Shown: piece after piece, positions 38,121-49,439 of the stretch | Layout: each line of letters starts with the position of its first letter | Numbering within the stretch: position 1 is the stretch's first letter | Source: Pipra filicauda | Taxonomy: Eukaryota; Chordata; Aves; Passeriformes; Pipridae | Assembly (NCBI RefSeq): GCF_003945595.2 | Contig: NW_024104421.1 | Span: forward strand, 744,001-808,000 | Direction: 5' to 3' | Length of the DNA stretch: 64,000 nucleotides | Position numbers and translations under genes: made by a program | The notes under the pieces: generated by a model | Told to the model about the DNA's origin: nothing | What the model saw: the letters and a program-made list of their open reading frames with translations, nothing else | The model's database searches: none

Positions 38121-38293
38121 TTAAGCTAATTTCCCTAAGTTGAGTTTGTTTTGCCCTTGATGATAATTGATGACTGATCTCTCCCTGTCCTTATCTTGAC
38201 CCATGAAGCTTTTGCAGCATTTTCTCTCCCCTGCTCAGCTGAGGAGTGGCTTTGGTGGACACCTGACATCCAGCCAGGGTCAACCCACAACAT

Positions 38294-41200
38294 ATATTGA
38301 AGCGTTCAAAGATGACATAAGGACTTAAAATTTAAAAAAAACCTAAAGAGATATGTTATCTATTGCAGATTTCCAGTTTTTCAGTGGGTGTTCATTTCTT
38401 TCTCCCTATCAGATATCTCTGACAGGACTAAGTGCTGCAAAAAGGCGTCAGTCTCCAGGTCACAGGTGACATGTATCTTTTCAGTATTAGAACTCGAGCC
38501 TGAATGCTCAGTGAGACCCACTGAAGTTCAGCATTCAGCTTCTGCTTCTGTGTCATCATAGTTTGGAAGCTAATTTCCTTTGAAAATCCCAGCACAAAGG
38601 AACATCAAAGAGCGATGACTGAACATCATGTTATTGTGAAATGAAAGAAGTAGGAATATATAGTGAAGGGTTTTTTTTTTTTCTTTTTTTGCTGCAAGAC
38701 TCCATTACCAGTAGAAAACATAGGGAAAAGCGGAGACTAGTAGAGGTAACCTCAAAATATTCGTGGCTAAAATACTCAAAGTCTTTTTGTTTCAACAAAG
38801 TTCAGATTCTTTTTAAGGAAATAGCATGCTAATAAAATGATGGCTTGCAAAAAGTCAGTCTTCATAGAAGTAGCAACAGAAGACTTTTGGCTAGCTAAAG
38901 ATTTACAATTGTATGGAGGAACAGGGTTGTTCCTGGCAATAAAATGTAAGAGGTGGTATCTTTCTCTACAGATGTTATTTGTGCTGTCAGCTAGAAGAGA
39001 AGATCTTACAACTGGATATTGTGCCTCTTGCAGAAGATCATAAGCTAAGGCAGCTTATTTGTCCCTATCTCTGTGTTGGTGACAGAGCCTTGAGGGTCCC
39101 TGTCCAGACTCCCTCTGCCCATGGCTTTAGGACCATCAGCTGCTGCCACAGCTGATCTCTGGCCCCCCACAGCCCTGCCCTGCCTGGCTCTGGGTCCACC
39201 CCACACTAAAAATGCTATTAGCAGCAGCCACATACAGCACAGAAATAACTCAGCTACCAGTATACAGGCAGGGAATCTATTATGGAGAAATATTTCCACA
39301 GTCTTTAGTCTGCTTCCAGTGCTTGCAGTTAAGAGAGTTTTTCTCCCTTCGGTTTTCATGGGATCAAAGGCAGGTCAGTATTGAGCATTTTGAGAGCTTG
39401 TCCAGTATTGTTGTAAATTGAAAGCACTTGATACAGAAGTCACTAAGGGTCTGTTTTCACTGAAGTATGAACAAGAGTATTGCCCCTAACGTGAATCTTA
39501 CTGACACAAAAATCTCCTTAACTATTAATATGAGTTGTCTGGCTTGTTGTGGAAAAGAGGGGGAATTTGCTGTGGTTCACACACCTCAACAGTTGCTAAC
39601 CCTGCAGCAACTCAAGTACTATTTTTCAGCATGGCTCTTCTCACTCAAACCTCCCTAACTGTAGAAGTGGGTAGGCAAGTTGAGCTAATTCTGTAGCAAA
39701 TGTATAGCAAGAGATGGTTAATTTTACTGAATTATTTTACAGCACAACATGCTGAATTGTAGCTCATGTGGCATGAAACCATGTTTATACATATTTTCTC
39801 AAAATCCTAGAGTGAAAAAAAACCGCTCTGTGCAGAACAATATTAGAGTTTGCGAGGAGAATTACCCTGAGTAAAGAAATGATGTTCTGTGATTGGTGAC
39901 CTTATGCTACAAGGAGCAGAGTTTGCAAGGCTACTGGAATTTTTGTAGATAACTTTAAGCAATGGCTGTTGACTGGATTAACATGCTGCCTTGCCTTCTG
40001 CTGATCTGTTACTCATGACCAAAAATGGTTTACAATTGTGGAGCACTTGCACTATATACAGTCCTGGAGCTCAGAAGCATTAGATTCACTGGTAACAATC
40101 AAATCAGTTAGTTAATGAGTCTGTGAGATCTGGCATTGGCATCCCTTAGCTCACAGCAGTCAGTAATATATAGACTCAGTGTGTATACGTGCCGAAGCTT
40201 AATTTGCAATCCTATTTAGAGTGGAAAAAAATGCCACACTTAAAAAAAAAAAAAAAAAAAAAGAAGTGCAAACAGGGTTCTTTTCACAGTGGACAGAGAA
40301 TACTGTTAAACAGAGGAAGCACAATATCCCTTTTCATAGCAAGAGATCAAATGTCTGCAGAAGAGTTTAATTTATACTTCTTCATGTGCCAGAGCTGTGT
40401 CTGAGACATTGCAGCATTTCAGTACTTTCAATCAGGTCATAGTTTCCAGCACAGATGACTTCATCCCTCTTAAAATAGAACAAATAGAATAAATGGAATT
40501 CCACATAATCATGGTAGGAGCTGGGATTATAGGAAATTAAAACACATATTTAAAAGCAGAGTTCTGTGCGGTAAATAATTGTGACATGGAGCTTGGAAAG
40601 TAGTGCTTGGTCCCTCCTCGGTAGTTAATGGGCAGTGAAGGTCTTTGGCTCTGCAGCTTTCTGTAGCATGAGGGTGTGGGTGTATCCTAGAGGAGGATGA
40701 TGAGAGTGATGGTGGATAATGTGCAGCATCACATGTAATGCAGTTGCTGCCTTTCCAGAAGAAATATTAAAATTACACCATTTGACTCAATTGCAACCCA
40801 GATTGCTGATGGGAATCAGGCATGGGCTTTACACTCCATGCACCACCATGTAGCTTTGATTGCTTTCCCCAGTTAGGTCCTCTCATCCCTAGCTGTTACA
40901 GAATATTTCACATCTCCCAGCCACAGCTCTGCGTTGGCAGTCGGAGAAAAGGTGTTGATGAATTCTGTCTCAAATTTCTGCGTGTCTGAAGAAAACCCTT
41001 ATAAAATAGCAGCATATATTAAACTGATAACCCCCAAACAGAGAAGTAGCTCACTGCAACCTGGAATGCTTTGAACTAGCACTGTAAGACAAGTGTTTGC
41101 AGTAGTTATTACAACAGGAGAAAATGAAACTAGAAACACGTTGTTCCTTAATTATAGTATTTGCCCAACAGTGCCCTCATTGTAATCCATTTTTGGCATT

Positions 41201-41950
41201 ACAAGAAAAAAGAACTTTCAGTAACTTATTTGTGACATGACTAAATTCCAGCTCACATCAGAACTATTTCATTAGGCAATAGACAAGCATGCAGTGAAGA
41301 ACAGCCCTTGCCCCCAAAGGACTGTTTTGTCTACACAAGTGAATGAGAGTCTAAGATATTACATGTGTTACTTCAAGTCACAGAAGAATTCAGAAACAAG
41401 GCTGGGAACTGAATTTTTCCCAAGTCACAATCCTTTGTCATCAAAGATAAACTCCCTCTGGTCGTGTGTGTTTTATGTGTGTGTATGTATGCATGAACAC
41501 AATCACATTTGTCTAGTTTGACATGCAGGCTGGACTGTGGGTCTGTAACTTGCATATTTGTATCCTTTTTTACATCATGTCTAACTATGGTAAAGATTAC
41601 ACTGACAGACTAATTCCATTTGCGAAGGTTTCTGTTTAAAAGCGAGTGAAACTCTGGGGGAGAAGGAAAATTCATCACTGGTGAGTTGGCTGAATCCAGT
41701 CACATGCTGTATAATATAACTTATCCTTAGGAATTCATGCCTCCATTGGGTCTGCCTACCAGATAAGCTACACTGAGATGAAAGTGAGTTGCATCAGATC
41801 CTGGTGCCCAGAGCACACAGTTCAGGCTCTGTTTCTCCTTTGTTCAGCTGGATGTTATTTAACAAACAGCATTCCCTCTCTCAGAAAAAGAAGTTAATCA
41901 AGGGGGAGATATACAGGTAAAAGTTTTATGCGTGGCACTCTGTTAATATC
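38294..41950. other. gene-free sequence
   Basis: No frame longer than 104 codons and no recognisable domain or repeat family is seen. Simple repeats are T runs at about 38671-38687 and the A run at 40242-40262. Confidence 0.45.
40242..40262. repeat. poly(A) run, 21 nt
   Basis: An uninterrupted A run. No retroposed gene or SINE body is recognisable upstream of it. Confidence 0.85.
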
Positions 41951-42169
41951 TCTGAACATTTCAAAAGTGTATGTCAGCTACTTGTGTTGACTCGGCTTCT
42001 TTAAAAGTTTAACCTGGATTGCTTTAATCGCAGAAAACAGAATTCTCTTGCTTGATTTTGGTAAACACAGTCACCTAGTGACATCAAAGATTATAGCAAC
42101 TGCAAGGCACTAGTTTGCCTTTGTAGTTCCAAGTTCCTCAAAAAACTTTTAATGTATTCTTGTAGGTGT

Positions 42170-42345
42170 AACCATGTGTCATAAATATACCCGCCAACAA
42201 GAGATAAACCCTAACTTGAAAACAACTGTTAATCGATTACAGCAGAAAATCTGACAAACTCGAAGTGAATAATGCTAAAAGGTGTTAATTTGTGGATTTC
42301 TGTAGGCTTTGAAAAGCGAAATTAAGTCTGTATGGGATCGTGGAT
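42170..42345. promoter_or_regulatory. candidate conserved non-coding element
   Basis: Unique, complex sequence with CAACTGTTAATCGATTACAGC (MYB-like AACTG beside an ATCGAT homeodomain/CUT-type word) and GTGTTAATTTGTGG. No frame or repeat explains it. The call rests on texture and motif content. Confidence 0.25.
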
Positions 42346-42949
42346 GTGTAAGATAAACTGTGGGCCATGTGCCTCTCTTGCATAAATCAGCATCGTTGCA
42401 CTGAGAGCCAGGAGAGCTGTGCTGTGCTCAGCTGAGAAAGTGGCCCCTGAACACAGGGTGATCAATATCAGTTTTTGTTGGGTTTCATGTGTTTGGGGAG
42501 GGAGGTAAAAGAAGCTAATGAGGATTTGATAAACTATTGGTCAAATCTGTAAACATTTTTCCATTTCTGAAGCCTGGTGCAAACTGAGTATGAATAATGT
42601 TTTGTGCTTGACCAAGCTCTAAACCCCCAAGCCTCGGGGACCCTGGCAATGATGCTAAGAGATTATATGACCCACTGCAACACGATTCCAGGCAGGCAGC
42701 AGACAGTAGCCAACGTTGGCAATCAGGAGGGGCAGTGCTGGCAGATCTAAGCATTGTCCTAGCCTGCTAAACAGCTCCTCTTTCCATGCAAAAATGCAGG
42801 CACACACACGAACACTCATCTTCAGAGCTAGGCAGAATTTCTGCAGTGAAACTTCTTACCAGCTCTGTATATTTAGCTCCAGAAGAAACAAATTCACAAA
42901 TATGTCAAAAAAAATTGAAATTTTGAATTTCAAAAAGAAATGTTTTGGC

Positions 42950-42965
42950 TTTTTTTTTTTTTTTT
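42950..42965. repeat. poly(T) run, 16 nt
   Basis: Simple homopolymer tract within AT-rich sequence. Confidence 0.85.
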
Positions 42966-43349
42966 AATTTTTAGTGCTTTGCTTTGTTATCTTAAATTTC
43001 ACTTACAATCATAATTTAGAAAATAATTATGTCAACAAAATGAAGGAAGGGTTCATTTAGGTAAAATAAAAGGAATGTAAAATTAGAGGAAAAAACTGAG
43101 TTTGGTTGGTTAGCAAACTAAAGAATCACCTTAGTCATAAACTTCTCTGCTTGTTTTCCTTTGCTGCATCCTTCTCTTCATGATTTTTCAATGGGTACAG
43201 GAACATTTAATGAGGAACAAATTCAGGTGAAAGGCCATTAGAATATCTGTTGAGATGTCATCTGACTCTAGTGTCCTAGAAAGTCAGCTGAACTGTACCT
43301 TAGCCTTCATGGAAAGGCAAAGGAGGGAACAAATAAGAACCAAGTTTTA

Positions 43350-43381
43350 TGTATGTATGTACATATATGTGTATTTTTTTT
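43350..43381. repeat. TATG/TGTA-type microsatellite
   Basis: Alternating TATGTATGTATGTACATATATGTGT sequence followed by a T run; a short degenerate tetranucleotide repeat. Confidence 0.55.
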
Positions 43382-43602
43382 AGTACTTCAAGCTAAAATT
43401 GGAAAATCTCCTTCAGCCTGCTTTTGGGTTATACTTGCAAAATTTTATGTAGCTTTTTACCTTGAGTTGATAGAGAAGAAGAGAAGGTAGAGTTACCACC
43501 CTGGATTACAGTAGCCGCAGAAGTTCATGCTGGGCATGCAATGCTATAAAATGTCGTCCAAACAAAGCTCCCCCAGTCACTTCTCAGTGCTGTGATGTGA
43601 AA

Positions 43603-43890
43603 ATCATAGAATGTTTGGGTTGGAAGAGACCTTAAAGATCATCTAGTTCTAACACCCCTGCTGTAGGCAGGACAACATTCACTAGCCCAGGTTGCTCAGG
43701 GCTCCATCCAACATGTCCTTGAACACTTCCAGGGACAGGGCATCCACAGCTTCTCTGGGCAACCTGTGCCAGTGCCTCGCCACCCTCACAGTAAGGAATT
43801 TTCTTCTAATATCTAACCTAAACTTACTCTCAATCCATATTGGAGCCATCCCTCCTTGTCCTGTCACTACATAACCAACCTTTTGTCCTA
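43603..43890 (-). mobile_element. CR1 LINE, 5'-truncated 3' end, minus strand
   Basis: Read on the minus strand, the element ends with the CR1 3' UTR: GAACTAGATGATCTTTAAGG, TCTCTTCCAACCCAAACATTC and one terminal octamer copy ATTCTATG. Upstream of it the end of ORF2 is still open at 43682-43867 and reads LDIRRKFLTVRVARHWHRLP... through FKDMLDGALSNL to a stop, the well-known C-terminus of the avian CR1 reverse transcriptase. Only the last 60 or so codons remain, so the copy is dead on arrival through 5' truncation, as usual for CR1. The open frame suggests a fairly young insertion. Confidence 0.92.
43682..43867 (-). pseudogene. CR1 ORF2 (reverse transcriptase) C-terminal fragment
   Basis: This 61-codon frame has no stop and contains RRKFLTVRVARHW and LPREAVDALSLEVFK, diagnostic of the extreme C-terminus of CR1 pol. 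The catalytic reverse transcriptase and endonuclease domains are absent because the insertion is 5' truncated. It has no function of its own. Confidence 0.9.
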
Positions 43891-44925
43891 CAGCATCATA
43901 AGTGAACCAAGCCTTGGCATTGGGATTTCAGAGCTCTCATGGACTGTAGGATGATGCCGATGGCAGGCTGTGCTGGAAAGGCTTGGACGTGCACAGGGCT
44001 TGGTCCTACGGCTTAGAGACTGCTCAGCCTCACAGGAGGGCTGGTGGCACTGTCCTACCAAGGAGCTGTAGGAAACCTGCCACTGCAGCTGCCTCACACC
44101 AAGGGGAAGAGAGGGAAGCTGACTCAGGCAGGGAGCAACCTCCTCAGCCTTGCTGACTTCCCACTGGCTCAGTTTCATGGCATGGGGCGTGACGCGGAGC
44201 CAACAGGGGAACATTTTGAGAAATTGGTGTATTTTGAAACTTGGTCAGGTTTTTCTGGGTGCAAATGCTTGTACTTCTTTAATTTTAGACCTGGTAAGGT
44301 TTAAGGGTGATTGGCATTTAGCAATGTAAAGAAAAGCAGAGGGCGGGCATGAAAAGCCCATGACTAAAGCACTTCCAACACTATCTATGCTGCTTTAGCC
44401 TGCTCTGTGTAGATTGGGCATAACCTGTAGCAGTACAAAGCACCTCCATGCCAAAGTACTTGTGCCTTTTATAAGGGCTGTGGTCATCTCTGGAGTGGGG
44501 GAAAACTAATTTCACAGCTGCAATTACTCCACAGTGACACAAAATACTGAGGTGGTTGTCATAGAGTGTAGGCAGTGCCAGGCCCTTGGCTAATTAGATG
44601 GTTTCTCAAAACAACAACATATGAAGCAGTCCAGCCCCACTCATTCTGCACTTTTCATTTTAATATTATTTACCTAGTTCACAGCCCTGATGGTTCTGGG
44701 AATTTTCTTTCCAGCAGGGATGAAGTCGTAATATGAGGTGAAAAAAAGGCTCCTACTGCAACTCTTAGCTGATCTCGAGGCGCACCGAAAATTAAACATT
44801 TGTAACCCAGGGTCTGTTTGGGCCCATTGTGCAGAATCTCTCTTTGTACTGACACCAGTGAGACTTTTTTCACCATCCTGCATGATTGGGACTCAGCAAA
44901 CAGCAAATTTACTTTTCACAAACTG
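43891..44925. other. gene-free sequence
   Basis: Overlapping frames on opposite strands (108 and 86 codons at about 43888-44304) reflect relatively GC-rich sequence and carry no domain. No further repeat is recognised. Confidence 0.4.
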
Positions 44926-45140
44926 ATGTAAAAGACGAGGTATGCGCAACGTAGCTGAGTTAATTGTGCAGGAGAAACACGGGGCCAGATGCACAGCGAT
45001 TATCGATTGAACCGGAGCCAGAGACTCAGCCCCTTAACTTTTCAAATCTCTGACTCCCTGATGTTGCCTCTCCCTCTATCGCACTGCATTAACTCACAGC
45101 GTAGCTGGAACGTTCCGCAGTTGCTTACAAAAAAGGATCT
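44926..45140. promoter_or_regulatory. candidate conserved non-coding element with CpGs
   Basis: This segment keeps an unusual number of CpGs for the surrounding sequence (for example GACGAGGTATGCGCAACG, GCGATTATCGATTGAACCGG, CTATCGCACTG, GGAACGTTCCGC) and contains the ATCGAT word. CpG retention without a transposon suggests low germline methylation or purifying selection. It is not long or dense enough to call a CpG island promoter. Confidence 0.35.
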
Positions 45141-45184
45141 GTGTGGGAAGGTGAAGGAGGTTGGTGGGGGCGACAGGCAATTCA

Positions 45185-45205
45185 TGGGGAGGGAAAAAAA
45201 AAAAA
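45185..45205. repeat. A-rich tract
   Basis: A 14-nt A run interrupts GGGAGGG...GGAGCTGG. Simple sequence separating two enhancer-like segments. Confidence 0.6.
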
Positions 45206-45269
45206 AGGAGCTGGAAAAATCAAGAAATAGAAAGAACATAAGGGGGAATTGCATCTTTCCCTAATTTGA

Positions 45270-45640
45270 GTGGGATACTTTTGGCATTTCTGCCACTATG
45301 AAGTACTGTGTGAAGTTATATATTGGCTCACCTCTTATTCAAATGATTTAAGATGGCATTTCAGAGCAGTCAAGATTTTCGTTATCCTGTCCCTAAATAT
45401 GCGTCGCTCCATCAAAAGACGGTGGTGAAGTAAGTCCATTTAACTCCCCTGCAATGTTGTCTGACAGTCCTGAAATATTCTGGAATGTGGATGGCATAGT
45501 TTCTTTATAATTGGCATCTGAAAATGTGGTCCTTCAAAAACCCCTTGGCCAATTTGCCTCAGACTTTGTTTTTTCAACAGGGTCCATAAAAACTGAAGGA
45601 AAATGCATTTGAAGTGCACAATTTTGGTCATTTTTTTGAA
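45270..45640. promoter_or_regulatory. candidate conserved non-coding element
   Basis: Complex unique sequence without repeats, including CCTCTTATTCAAATGATTTAAGATGGCATTTC, CCCTAAATATGCGTCGCTCCATCAAAAG and GGCCAATTTGCC. No coding frame with a domain fits it. Its balanced, motif-rich texture resembles vertebrate enhancers. Inferred only. Confidence 0.3.
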
Positions 45641-46784
45641 AAAGAAAAAAAAGACATTTGAAACTTGGAGCAGAAGTGTTTTCCATCCTACTTTCGTAGC
45701 ATAAAATATCTGAGTAGACTTTCTTTCTCAAATTTTCTATATGTTACCTTCCATTAAGACCACACATGAGAAATTGTAGCACAGAATTTATTTCATAAAA
45801 CACATAATAACAAGAGATTAGAGTGGAATTTCAGGGTACTTTACTTAAGTGCCTGCTCTTCTCCAAAGTTATGTCCCTCTGACACACATATGTGCACGCA
45901 CACTTCCACAGAACCACTGCAACATTGCAAAAATCACCATTTGCCAACATACAGGGCAAGAAATTGCATTTATTTCCTGTTCAAAGCAATTGAGACAAGC
46001 CAGTGGTCTATTAGACCCTACTGTGGGATAAATAATGGCTGATGAACAGAGATCTGATTTTTAAAATTATGGGTGTATGTGCATATACTCACAGAGGTGG
46101 TGGGCAGTTGCAGCTGCTGTATGAATTTGGAAGCTGTTGGTGTGAACACACAGTATTCTCACAGATACAGCCAGGAGGGCAGGTCATTCCCAGAATGTGT
46201 GCTAGAGGGGAATAACTTCAGATAGAACCGCTTTGACATCCACTCTGGACTTGCATATTGGGTGGCCACTGAGAGTGGAAGTGCAGCAAGGACAGAGAAT
46301 TCCCAGATTTCTCTTTATAATCTCCTGAGCAGCACACAGCCAAAGATCTGCCTTAGCATGTATTCCTTTTCTGTAAAATGACTGGTTGTCTTCCTCACCC
46401 AAAACTCCTGGGTCTCAACTGCAGAATGTTGCATGCTGGGATGGCATGTGCCGCTGCGGTAGAGCTGGATCCAGAGCCCACGGGCTTCCACAGATCTTGG
46501 CTCAGGTCAAATGATTTGTAAGTGCTACGATTGCACTGCGATACTACCCTGCCCCTCTGGTGGTTTGATCCTCAGTTATGCAGAGGATACAAGGAGCAGA
46601 GGGAAAAAGAAATGCTTCAGGTTCACTGCTGAGCATCTCATAGGAAAAACTGGTATTTGGGCAGGGCTACTGCCGCATCAGACCTGCACAAGCGCCCGTC
46701 AGTGGAGCACAGGCCCTCCGCTTTCTGTGAACGTTTTTCACCTTGTTCTCTATTTAACACAGGCTCTAATGCTCTGTGACAGCA

Positions 46785-46930
46785 CCTGAGAACACGGGCC
46801 AGCCACGAGCCGTTGTGCCGAGCTCCTCGGAGCCGCTGGCAGCCCAGGCATCCCTGGCTCCAGCAGAGCTTGCCAAGCGCAGGCAGCACCGGCTGCGGGG
46901 CGCCCGCGCCTGCCAGGGGCAACCTCTTTG
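46785..46930. other. short GC/CpG-rich segment
   Basis: A roughly 150-bp block is much richer in G, C and CpG than its surroundings (ACGAGCCGTTGTGCCGAGC, CTCGGAGCCGC, GGCTGCGGGGCGCCCGCGCC). It could be a small CpG-island-like element, an orphan promoter or a locally GC-biased tract. Overlapping minus-strand frames here (94 and 78 codons) are a by-product of the composition. Confidence 0.5.
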
Positions 46931-47019
46931 AAGTGCAGCCACTCTTCCCGGCCCCATTCCCTCCCTTCTGCTAGGTGTTAACACAAACATCTCCCCCTCC
47001 AAAAGGGTTCCATTATTTA

Positions 47020-47290
47020 TGGGAGGCTACTTTCCTGCCAGCTGAGGCCCAGACTTCAGTAGCTTTGAATGAGCCAAACAACTGGATATATGTCTCCAAA
47101 GATATCGTAAAAATCTGGGTAAAATGGCTATTGAAGGTGCACATTGAGCACCTTATGAAAGTAATCTCTTGTGAGCGTCAGAGTGCCAAGAGAAACAGTG
47201 AACAAGCCCTCTCTGCAAGGAGGTGCTGACAGTGACAGGTATTAGTGCCCTGATTACAATGGAAACATTTGTATATTAATTGCAAACCAC
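47020..47290. promoter_or_regulatory. candidate conserved non-coding element
   Basis: Unique complex sequence ending in CCCTGATTACAATGGAAAC, ATTTGTATATTAATTGCAAACC, which combines SOX-like ACAATGG and homeodomain ATTAATTG words. An 84-codon frame (46975-47229) crosses part of it but has no recognisable domain. Confidence 0.3.
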
Positions 47291-47539
47291 TCAGACTTAC
47301 CCCCCTCCCTGGTTTGCCTTTTATGTTTTGGGGGGTTTTTTTAAGAAAAAAAGTGGAGGAGGGAGGTTTTTATTATTGCTGATCAGAGAGTATTGCTTGC
47401 ATCTCTCCCATGGCATATGTTCATACGCCTGTGGGCTCACACACGGAGCGTTCTCATTTCAAAGCTGAACAGCTCTCTTAGCTATTTTTCTTTTCCCTTC
47501 TTCAGGACTTCAAGGAGTGAGTAGGATGTATTCTCAGAG

Positions 47540-47668
47540 TGAGGAGGCTTGGTTCTGTGCCAGGCACAACTGACTTACCACATTGTCCCTGAGTAAGTCA
47601 CCTCACCTCTCTTCTCCTTCATCTTTCCATCTGTAAAAAAGAGAGAGTGATATTCTCCTTCCTTTGTT
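47540..47668 (+). mobile_element. MIR-like SINE relic
   Basis: The order TTCTGTGCCAGGCAC, CCCTGAGTAAGTCACCTCAC, CTCTCTTCTCC, then CATCTGTAAAAAAGAGAGAGTGATATT follows the MIR core and tail ('TGACCTTGAGCAAGTCACTTCACCTCTCT...CATCTGTAAAATGGGGATAAT'). It is the best preserved of the MIR-like pieces in the window. No tRNA head remains. Confidence 0.6.
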
Positions 47669-47669
47669 T

Positions 47670-47880
47670 AATTAACAAGTGGTGCTTTAAAAATTCATAG
47701 ACTGAAAGCTTTCACATCACATTTTTTTTTTTTGTTAATTAAAACCTAATTGACTTCAGGGCATTGTAGAAACCTCCAGAAACATGCAGTTTGAGTCTTA
47801 TCTTACATGATTACTGTAACCTCACTGCTTTAAATAACTTCCATCATTTTAAGTGCTAGTCTGCCTGTTGCAGATGTAAT
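47670..47880. promoter_or_regulatory. candidate conserved non-coding element
   Basis: AT-rich unique sequence with TTTAATTAACAAGTGGTGC and TTGTTAATTAAAACCTAATTGAC (paired homeodomain words) on either side of a T run at 47722-47733. Texture only; no coding potential. Confidence 0.25.
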
Positions 47881-48389
47881 AAGGAGGCAGTCTTGATCCA
47901 GCAAGACTCAGCACTGGGACAATACTTACATGGGCCTTTGCTGAGCATTTAGGGGAAAATCCAGCTTTACCAAGGGATATGGGAAAGAGATTTCACCTTA
48001 AATAACAAGACACGGACGTCTTACCAAAGCAGGGGTTGAATTTGTAGTACCATATTGTATAAGTATCCAAGTCATGGGGAATAGATGAGAAGAAAACCAT
48101 ATTGCTGTCACCTGACCCAGCTTTCTGCTTGTTGCCTGTCTTATGCTTTTTCATTTGTCTGTATTTATATAATTGAAACTTAAGAATTAGAGATGGAAAA
48201 AGACACCTGGGTCTTTTAATTTGGTTTTGTGCACTGCAAAGTTGCCTTGTCCATCCTGTTTTATGTATCAGCATGAAGGGCAGAAAGGAGCAGAGAGGTG
48301 ATCAAAATGAGAGCAATTGCCCACCCCAGACAACCCCATTCACACTTTTCCTCTAAGCCCTTCTTTCAGGTAGCAGCTGGGATCTGATT

Positions 48390-48640
48390 CTGTGATTCCT
48401 GCTAATTTGAATATAAACCATTTTTGTATGCAAAGGATTGCTGACACCAGCAAGTTTCACTGTAATGATTACTATGGAAACGTTTATCTATAAATATAAA
48501 ATTCTTTAAAGCTTAGCCTTTTATCTTTATAGAAAAAGGCCTGTTTATGTCACTTCTAAGCTTCCAGCTTTAATGTAGACATGAGCTGTTCTCATGCCAA
48601 ACAAGATAACCTTAGTGTTAGAGCTGTGCAAGCTTTGAAA
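48390..48640. promoter_or_regulatory. candidate conserved non-coding element
   Basis: Unique sequence with CTGCTAATTTGAATATAAACC, ATGCAAAGGATTGC, AATGATTACTATGGAAACG and CTTTTATCTTTATAG (GATA-type). It carries no frame or repeat and looks like a dense binding-site cluster. Confidence 0.3.
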
Positions 48641-48824
48641 CATGGGAATTTGAGCTAAAACTATTATTTTTTTAATACAATATTAATAGCTGAATGGAAA
48701 AATATTTTAAAACGCCTTTCTAAGCCCAAAGCTCTAGTTCACTTGTAGTCTTCTTTTCTATAGGATTTATTGTAATGTTGCATGTATGGAATAGCTGCTT
48801 TCAGCTGTCAGTCTGTCCTTAAAC

Positions 48825-48861
48825 TGTGTGTGTGTGTGCACATGCACGTGTGTGTGTGTGA
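48825..48861. repeat. (TG)n microsatellite
   Basis: Two TG runs flank a short CACATGCACG interruption. An ordinary vertebrate dinucleotide repeat, likely polymorphic. Confidence 0.9.
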
Positions 48862-49439
48862 GATTCATGGTGAGGATTGAGGAAGCAGAGCAGGAATGGA
48901 GAAGTTACTTATTCGTTAACCTTTCTCCTTTGGAATGTTTTTAGATATTGCTCTTCAAAGCCTATGTAAAAATATGGATTCTAAGTTTAGGTTCCCAAAA
49001 GATGTTTTGGTTTTTTCCTTTTTTTTTTGCTAAATGGCAAAAAAAGAGACATAATTTTATGTTAATAAGATTAAGGGTTTTGTTACTTAAAACCTACAGT
49101 GAAAATGGTGCATTAAGAAAGATGAGGACTAATATTTTTAATTTGCATTTCTATCTAAGAATTTCTAAAAAATATTTTTCTTCTACTTGGACAATTATAA
49201 TTGAGAAATATCTATATTAACACTGGGGATTTTTTTCGAATATATACACTAATACCACAAACACCCACATTTGCAGATACTCTAAAGCTACTCCATTAAA
49301 ATTATTCTCAAAAAAAAAATGAAGTCATGAGGGTTAAGTAGTATAGATTTAGGGTCAAAACTTAAAGTGTTCCAAAATGTTTGCAGGATCAGGTCCCCAC
49401 AGACTTTGGAAACAGAACTCATGACATATGAGAGTAAAA

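Larger units (their letters stand above)
37247..38289 (+). mobile_element. solo LTR of an endogenous retrovirus (passerine type)
   Basis: The element begins TGTATTGGATTTGCC and ends GGTCAACCCACA, giving the standard TG...CA ends. ACAT stands on both sides (37243-37246 and 38290-38293), a possible 4-bp target duplication. The body is GC-rich: a TATA-like TGTTTAAG at 37415-37422, then imperfect tandem units built on CTGTGG...GGAG...CTGGAGCAG, then an AT-rich part with the polyadenylation signal AATAAA at 38115-38120 and a terminal segment of about 170 bp. No gag, pol or env coding sequence adjoins it, so the internal region was probably lost by LTR-LTR recombination. I recognise the sequence type from songbird genomes but cannot name the subfamily. 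An alternative right end at CCCACAACA (38292) would change the flanking repeat. Confidence 0.8.
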
